From Candidatus Mcinerneyibacteriota bacterium (GTDB taxonomy: Bacteria > AUK180 > JAQVHJ01), in contig DAOVMD010000191.1 of the NCBI GenBank assembly GCA_030630935.1, forward strand, positions 1 through 6,350: DNA of 6,350 bases. Reading direction: 5' to 3'. Below, piece after piece: positions 1-3,711 of this stretch. Made by a program: the position numbers and the translations under genes. The stretch's first letter is position 1, and the number at the start of each line of letters is the position of its first letter. The notes beneath the pieces are model-generated. The model was not told the origin of the DNA. It did not search any database and worked only from the letters and a program-made list of their open reading frames with translations.

Positions 1-19
1 TATAATTTAAAAAAGCAAG

Positions 20-78
20 GAGAAGGAAATGCTTCTCCGCTACGCTCCGAATCATTTCCTTCTCTTTTTTCATTTTTT
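20..78 (+). terminator. Putative intrinsic terminator (possibly bidirectional)
   Basis: Bases 20-31 (GAGAAGGAAATG) are the exact reverse complement of 53-64, giving a 12-bp stem with a 21-nt loop. Two six-base T runs follow directly at 65-70 and 73-78, so a rightward transcript would have the layout of a Rho-independent terminator. An A-rich tract (9-14) lies to the left, so it might also act on leftward transcripts. A competing 7-bp hairpin, 19-25 with 32-38, is also possible. The stem is only moderately GC-rich and the loop is long, so strength is uncertain. It probably ends an upstream + strand gene outside the window. The right arm and T-tract belong to the first copy of the 82-bp repeat; the left arm is outside it. 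Confidence 0.5.
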
Positions 79-119
79 ATTTTCCTTTTTTGCTTATACT
101 AACATATGCGCAATGACAA
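38..119. repeat. 82-bp direct repeat, copy 1
   Basis: This segment is identical over 82 bp to 190-271, at an offset of 152 bp. It starts with CGCTACGCTCCG, passes through a T-rich stretch, and ends with GCGCAATGACA. In this copy the internal CATTTCCTTCTC pairs with upstream sequence to make the terminator-like hairpin. The minus strand shows an AAGG motif about 10 nt before an ATG (complement of 71-73), opening a short frame that runs off the left edge. The sharp ends and perfect identity suggest recent duplication or a family of dispersed repeats. I see no transposase or terminal inverted repeats. Confidence 0.9.
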
Positions 120-189
120 ATAATGTTTTTCCCCTGCAAACAGGGTTTACAAAGGGAGCTTGCTCTCAGATTGCCACGTCTGGTTCCTT

Positions 190-271
190 CGCTACGCTCC
201 GAATCATTTCCTTCTCTTTTTTCATTTTTTATTTTCCTTTTTTGCTTATACTAACATATGCGCAATGACAA
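190..271. repeat. 82-bp direct repeat, copy 2
   Basis: This is an exact copy of 38-119; identity ends at base 272 on the right and base 189 on the left. The 70 bp between the copies (120-189) is not repeated. This copy lacks the upstream GAGAAGGAAATG arm, so it cannot form the terminator hairpin of copy 1. Its flanks include CGTCTG on the left and CAGACG just to the right (273-278), a short inverted pair that may mark the edges of a larger degenerate element. On the minus strand a 19-codon frame opens at the complement of 223-225 and closes with TGA at 166-168; there is no evidence it is translated. Confidence 0.9.
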
Positions 272-305
272 TCAGACGTTCTCTTTAAAAGTGAGATTAT
301 TTAGG

Positions 306-327
306 GAGACGTGCCATGGCACGTCTC
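306..327. repeat. Perfect 22-bp palindrome
   Basis: The arms are GAGACGTGCCA (306-316) and its exact reverse complement (317-327), centred on CCATGG with no spacer. A G-T pair at 305/328 could extend the hairpin when transcribed. No T-tract follows, so it is unlikely to be an intrinsic terminator. It resembles short dispersed palindromic repeats found between bacterial genes, and could also be a dimeric protein-binding site. It lies about 120 bp upstream of the promoter -35 box, far for a simple repressor operator. Confidence 0.75.
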
Positions 328-428
328 TACAATTAGACTACGATAGACTTAAAAATTATTATTTAACTTTATGTATTATTTATTCCAATATACTGTTAAT
401 TAAGTGTTTTTCTGAAAATAATTAAGGT

Positions 429-454
429 TTTGTCTCCATTTTTTTATTGACAAA
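429..454. promoter_or_regulatory. Candidate operator over the -35 box
   Basis: TTTGTC (429-434) and GACAAA (449-454) are inverted half-sites separated by 14 bp, with centres 20 bp apart, close to two helical turns. The right half overlaps TTGACA of the promoter, so a dimeric protein bound here could block RNA polymerase. No regulator gene is visible in the window. Six-base arms in AT-rich DNA can arise by chance, and the right arm is partly explained by the -35 consensus itself, so this is a weak call. Confidence 0.25.
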
Positions 455-475
455 GAAAAAATGTTATGCTATAAT
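447..475 (+). promoter_or_regulatory. Consensus sigma-70-type promoter of the operon
   Basis: TTGACA at 447-452 and TATAAT at 470-475 are both perfect consensus hexamers with an optimal 17-bp spacer. TGC at 467-469 supplies an extended -10 element. Transcription should start near 482, giving a leader of about 58 nt before the ATG at 540. AT-rich DNA upstream could act as an UP element. The leader is very AT-rich and I see no riboswitch or attenuator in it. This site also decides the first gene's start: an in-frame TTG at 447 is the -35 box itself and would lie upstream of the transcript. Confidence 0.85.
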
Positions 476-527
476 TCAACAATTAATCTATATTAGCTGT
501 ATAATAATAATATATAAAAAAATATTT

Positions 528-533
528 AGGGGG
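528..533 (+). promoter_or_regulatory. Ribosome binding site of the acyl-CoA dehydrogenase
   Basis: AGGGGG lies 6 nt before the ATG at 540. It is the only purine-rich Shine-Dalgarno-like sequence in the leader and fixes the start of the first gene. Confidence 0.75.
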
Positions 534-539
534 TTCAGT

Positions 540-1697
540 ATGGATTATTATTTAACCGAAGAAGAACAGATGATAAAAGAGCTTGCTGCCCAGATAGCAG
601 ATGAGAAAATAGTACCTGTCAGGGCGAAATTTGATGAGTCCGGGGAGTTTCCCTGGGATATAATCAAGGTAATTGCGGATGCAGATTTATTCAGGATTTT
701 TATTCCTGAAGAATATGAAGGCATGGGTGATAGGGCTATGTCTCTTGCATTAGTAACAGAAGAGTTATCGCGCGCCTGTGCAGGGGTTTCAGTTTCATAT
801 GCTGCGTCAGCTCTTGGTGCGATTCCGATTATTTTATATGCAAACGATGAGCAAAAGAAGAGATTTTTACCCCGGATAGCATCAGGTAAATCACTTGCAG
901 CTTTTGCATTAACAGAGTCTAATGCAGGTTCAGACGCCGGAGCAATTCAAACTACCGCAAAATTAGATGGCAATGAATACGTTTTAAATGGTACAAAGCA
1001 ATGGATTACCAATGGTGGTGAGGCAGAAGTTTACACAGTTATTGCTATGACAGATAAGTCCCGTGGAGCCAGAGGTGTGAGTGCATTTATAGTAGAGAAG
1101 GGTACACCCGGATTTGATTTTGGTAAGAAGGAAGATAAACTTGGAATTCGAGCTTCAACGACCCGTGAATTAATTTTTAACGACTGTCGCATTCCCAAGG
1201 AGAACCTATTAAAACGTGAAGGTTTTGGATTTATTGTTGCAATGAAGACCTTTGACAAGTCCCGACCAGGTGTTGCTGCCCAAGCGGTTGGTATTGCAGA
1301 AGGTGCATTCCGTGAAGCCTTAAAATATTCCAAGGAACGTGAGCAGTTCGGGAACCTCATCAGTTCGTTCCAGGGTATTCAGTTTATGTTAGCAGACATG
1401 GGAACTCAGATTGAGGCAGCACGTGCATTGACTTATGCCGCCGCCAGGATGATAGATAAAGGTGCAAAGAACTATAAAAAGGAAGCTGCGATGGCAAAGT
1501 TATTTGCATCAGATGTCGCAATGAAAGTTACGGTTGACGCAGTCCAGATTTTAGGTGGTTATGGTTATATGAAAGAGTATCCAGTTGAGAAGATGATGCG
1601 CGATGCCAAGATAACCCAGATCTATGAAGGAACCAATCAGATTCAGAGATTGGTAATTGCCTCTGAATTGATCAGAGAAACCGTTTCAAAAAAGTAA
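540..1697 (+). CDS. Acyl-CoA dehydrogenase
   Basis: A 385-residue FAD enzyme, normal length for the family, that interconverts acyl-CoA and 2,3-enoyl-CoA in the cytoplasm with ETF as electron partner. The first family signature is at about 123-135 (ALTESNAGSDAGA); WITNGG at 155-160 and LGIRAS at 202-206 lie in the flavin/substrate region. The second signature starts at Gln337 (QILGGYGY) and continues through the MRDAK segment. Glu363 in IYEGTNQIQR (361-370) is at the position of the catalytic base of short- and medium-chain enzymes. FDKSRP at 238-243 resembles medium-chain enzymes more than butyryl-CoA dehydrogenases, so the substrate is left open. The ATG at 540 is preferred because a longer frame would begin inside the promoter. 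It is first in the operon, 12 nt before etfB. Being paired with a ferredoxin-fused ETF, it may run as a reductase. Confidence 0.95.
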   Translation: MDYYLTEEEQMIKELAAQIADEKIVPVRAKFDESGEFPWDIIKVIADADLFRIFIPEEYEGMGDRAMSLALVTEELSRACAGVSVSYAASALGAIPIILYANDEQKKRFLPRIASGKSLAAFALTESNAGSDAGAIQTTAKLDGNEYVLNGTKQWITNGGEAEVYTVIAMTDKSRGARGVSAFIVEKGTPGFDFGKKEDKLGIRASTTRELIFNDCRIPKENLLKREGFGFIVAMKTFDKSRPGVAAQAVGIAEGAFREALKYSKEREQFGNLISSFQGIQFMLADMGTQIEAARALTYAAARMIDKGAKNYKKEAAMAKLFASDVAMKVTVDAVQILGGYGYMKEYPVEKMMRDAKITQIYEGTNQIQRLVIASELIRETVSKK

Positions 1698-1709
1698 TCG
1701 GTGTTTAAT

Positions 1710-2501
1710 ATGAAGATTATTGTTTTAATTAAACAGGTTCCTGACACGACAAATGTAAGTATTAATCCTGATACCAATACCTTAATGCGCGAGGGAGTTG
1801 AGAGTATTATCAACCCGTTTGATATGTATGCGATTGAGGAAGCCTTAAGATTAAAAGAGAGATTAAATGGAGAACCCGAGACAGTCGTTTTATCGATGGG
1901 TCCGCCACAGGTTGAAACAGCTTTACGTGAAGCATTAAGTATGGGAATTGATAAGGCAGTTTTATTAACTGACCGGAAGTTTGCAGGGTCTGATACGCTC
2001 GCAACATCTTATACTTTAGCCGCAGCTATTAAGAAGCTGGATGATTATAGTTTGGTCTTATGCGGGAAACAAGCGATTGACGGGGATACCGCACAAGTTG
2101 GTCCCGGAGTTGCGACATGGTTAGACCTTCCAATCGCTACATATATCAGGAAGATCGAAGAGATTGATAAAGAGAAAATTTTAGTTGAGAGACTTATGGA
2201 TATGGGTTACGACCGAATATCCCTGAAACTTCCTGCTTTATTAACTGTTGTTAAGGAATTGAATGAGCCGCGTTTACCGTCTTTACGCGGGAAATTAAAG
2301 GCAAAGAAAGCCGAGATAATAAACTGGGGCTTTGAGGATTTGGGAATTGAAGAGGATATGATCGGATTAGATGGTTCCCCAACCTATGTTGTGAAAATAT
2401 TTTCCCCGCCTCCAAAACAGGGTGGTGAGAAATTTCATGGGAATCCTGAAGACTCGGCAAAGAAAATTTTTGAATATTTAACCTCAACCAAGATAATTTA
2501 A
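1710..2501 (+). CDS. etfB: Electron transfer flavoprotein, beta subunit
   Basis: A 263-residue cytoplasmic protein, typical EtfB length, forming a heterodimer with EtfA. EtfB binds AMP in ordinary ETFs or a second FAD in bifurcating ones. The N-terminus MKIIVLIKQVPDTT is characteristic. Further family motifs are SDTLATSY (94-101), DGDTAQVGP (124-132) in the nucleotide-binding region, and the C-terminal block around MGYDRISLKLPALLTV (165-180) followed by NEPRLPSLRGKLKAKK (185-200), which covers the EtfB signature and the recognition loop that docks on the dehydrogenase. The ATG at 1710 is chosen over an in-frame GTG at 1701 because the family begins exactly there. The Shine-Dalgarno sequence is weak and the upstream stop is 12 nt away, suggesting translational coupling. 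Whether the site holds FAD or AMP cannot be settled by eye. Confidence 0.96.
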   Translation: MKIIVLIKQVPDTTNVSINPDTNTLMREGVESIINPFDMYAIEEALRLKERLNGEPETVVLSMGPPQVETALREALSMGIDKAVLLTDRKFAGSDTLATSYTLAAAIKKLDDYSLVLCGKQAIDGDTAQVGPGVATWLDLPIATYIRKIEEIDKEKILVERLMDMGYDRISLKLPALLTVVKELNEPRLPSLRGKLKAKKAEIINWGFEDLGIEEDMIGLDGSPTYVVKIFSPPPKQGGEKFHGNPEDSAKKIFEYLTSTKII

Positions 2502-2513
2502 CGGAGTAGAATA

Positions 2514-3701
2514 ATGAGTATTGAAATAATAAAATCGAAGTGTGTTGGTTGTGGACTTTGTATCCCGGTATGTGTTTATGATGCGATCAAGCTTATAGAT
2601 AAGATTGCAGTAATTGATCTTGATAAATGTACCCTTTGCGGAGCATGTGTTGAGGCATGTAATTTTGATGCAATAATTCTCACAAAGGAAGAGAAAAAGG
2701 ATAAAGATATCTCGGATTATTCAGGAATTTTAGTAGTTGGTGAGTTCCGTCATGGAGAAGTTCATCATGTAACTTATGAATTGGTATCAAAAGCCAGGAA
2801 ACTTGCAGGCAAACTGGATGATGTAAATGTTTCATGTTTAATTATGGGAACTGATATGCCGGAAGATTCTCTGGAAAAGATAATTACAGCAGGAGCCGAT
2901 AAAGTAATTAAAATCGATAATCCCGAATTGAAATTTTTCAATGACGAAGTATTTTCAAAACTTGTAACAGAAGTTTTAATTAATGAGAAGCCCGAGATTG
3001 TTCTCACCGGTGCCACATCAGAAGGCAGGGCCTTGATCCCATTGGTAGCGGTATCTTTAAGGACAGGTCTTACGGCGGATTGTACAGGTTTAGATATTGA
3101 TCCGGAGAAGAAACTTCTTCTTCAAACCCGACCGGCATTTGGCGGAAATATTATGGCAACTATTATATGCCCGAATCACAGACCCCAGATTGCAACTGTT
3201 CGTCCCAAGGTAATGAAAATTATTCTTGATTCTAATAGGAAAGGCGAAATCATTGAGAAGAAAGATATTAAGGTTTCAAGGAAATTAACCGAGATCCTTG
3301 AAACGGTCAAGGATGAGTCTACTCATGTTAATGTTGCAGATGCTGATATTGTTGTTTCAGGCGGCAGGGGAGTAGGCGGTCCGAAGAATTTCGAATTAAT
3401 CGAGAAATTAGCTGATTTATTAAAAGCAGCTGTTGGTGCTTCACGTGCAGCAGTTGATTCAGATTGGATTACATATTCACATCAGGTTGGTCAGACAGGT
3501 AAGACAGTTGCTCCAAAATTATATATTGCCTGTGGAATATCAGGAGCAGTACAGCATCAGGTAGGAATGAGATCTTCAGATTTTATAATTGCAATTAATA
3601 AGGATTCTTCCGCACCAATCTTTGATATTGCAGACATTGGAATTGTGGGTGATTTATTTGAAGTAATCCCTGAATTGATAAAGTTAATAGAAAAGAACTA
3701 A
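2514..3701 (+). CDS. etfA: Electron transfer flavoprotein, alpha subunit with N-terminal 2[4Fe-4S] ferredoxin domain
   Basis: A 395-residue fusion, longer than ordinary EtfA (about 320-340). Residues 1-55 are a bacterial-type ferredoxin with two complete CxxCxxCxxxC motifs, Cys10/13/16/20 and Cys39/42/45/49, predicted to bind two [4Fe-4S] clusters. After a charged linker (about 58-69) the EtfA domain starts near SGILVVGEF (70-78). The C-terminal FAD domain shows SGGRGVGGPKNF (282-293), GASRAAVDSDW (308-318), QVGQTGKTV (324-332) and the EtfA signature beginning LYIACGISGAVQHQVG (336-351), then a conserved INKD and a terminal DIGIVGD. GGAG lies 7 nt before the ATG. The same architecture is known in the EtfA-type subunits CarE and LctC of anaerobes. 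The domain probably passes electrons between the ETF flavins and a ferredoxin, but that role here is inferred from the family. Confidence 0.96.
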   Translation: MSIEIIKSKCVGCGLCIPVCVYDAIKLIDKIAVIDLDKCTLCGACVEACNFDAIILTKEEKKDKDISDYSGILVVGEFRHGEVHHVTYELVSKARKLAGKLDDVNVSCLIMGTDMPEDSLEKIITAGADKVIKIDNPELKFFNDEVFSKLVTEVLINEKPEIVLTGATSEGRALIPLVAVSLRTGLTADCTGLDIDPEKKLLLQTRPAFGGNIMATIICPNHRPQIATVRPKVMKIILDSNRKGEIIEKKDIKVSRKLTEILETVKDESTHVNVADADIVVSGGRGVGGPKNFELIEKLADLLKAAVGASRAAVDSDWITYSHQVGQTGKTVAPKLYIACGISGAVQHQVGMRSSDFIIAINKDSSAPIFDIADIGIVGDLFEVIPELIKLIEKN

Positions 3702-3711
3702 AGGTAAAGTA

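Larger units (their letters stand above)
1..446. other. Repeat-bearing intergenic region, no convincing gene
   Basis: This stretch carries no protein-coding gene I can support. It is very AT-rich, with long T runs on the + strand. It contains the terminator-like hairpin, the two 82-bp direct repeats and the 22-bp palindrome listed separately. Between the repeat copies are two minor hairpins: CCCTG/CAGGG with a 4-nt loop at 132-145, and a GAGC/GCTC pair at 156-165. From about 330 to 446 I see only AT-rich DNA leading to the promoter, including a TTAATTAA palindrome at 396-403 and AATTAAG repeated at 398-404 and 420-426. The one long + frame here (29-268) looks spurious: it is low-complexity Phe/Leu/Ser and reads the two repeat copies in different frames. 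I see no tRNA, rRNA or CRISPR array. Confidence 0.7.

Noticed and set aside
120-189. Short hairpins between repeat copies as a small RNA or CRISPR-like unit
   Set aside because: The stems are only 4-6 bp, there are just two repeats of unsuitable length, and no cas genes or further units are present.
29-268. 79-codon + strand open frame in the intergenic region
   Set aside because: It is low-complexity Phe/Leu/Ser coding with no family resemblance. It spans both repeat copies, and because 152 is not a multiple of three it reads them in different frames.
334-349. TAGACT repeated at 334-339 and 344-349, 10 bp apart
   Set aside because: A six-base match at one helical turn is too short to separate from chance, with no further copies seen.
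447-539. N-terminal extension of the acyl-CoA dehydrogenase from TTG at 447
   Set aside because: The TTG is the -35 hexamer of a consensus promoter, the extension includes the -10 box, and the family starts match the ATG at 540 with a good AGGGGG upstream.
1031-1360. Minus-strand frame within the acyl-CoA dehydrogenase, and similar ones inside etfB, etfA and smc
   Set aside because: They lie antisense to well-supported genes, show no recognisable domains, and look like composition shadows of the coding strand.
1701-1709. Alternative GTG start for etfB adding three residues
   Set aside because: No Shine-Dalgarno sequence precedes it, and EtfB proteins typically begin with the MKI(I/V)V segment encoded from 1710.
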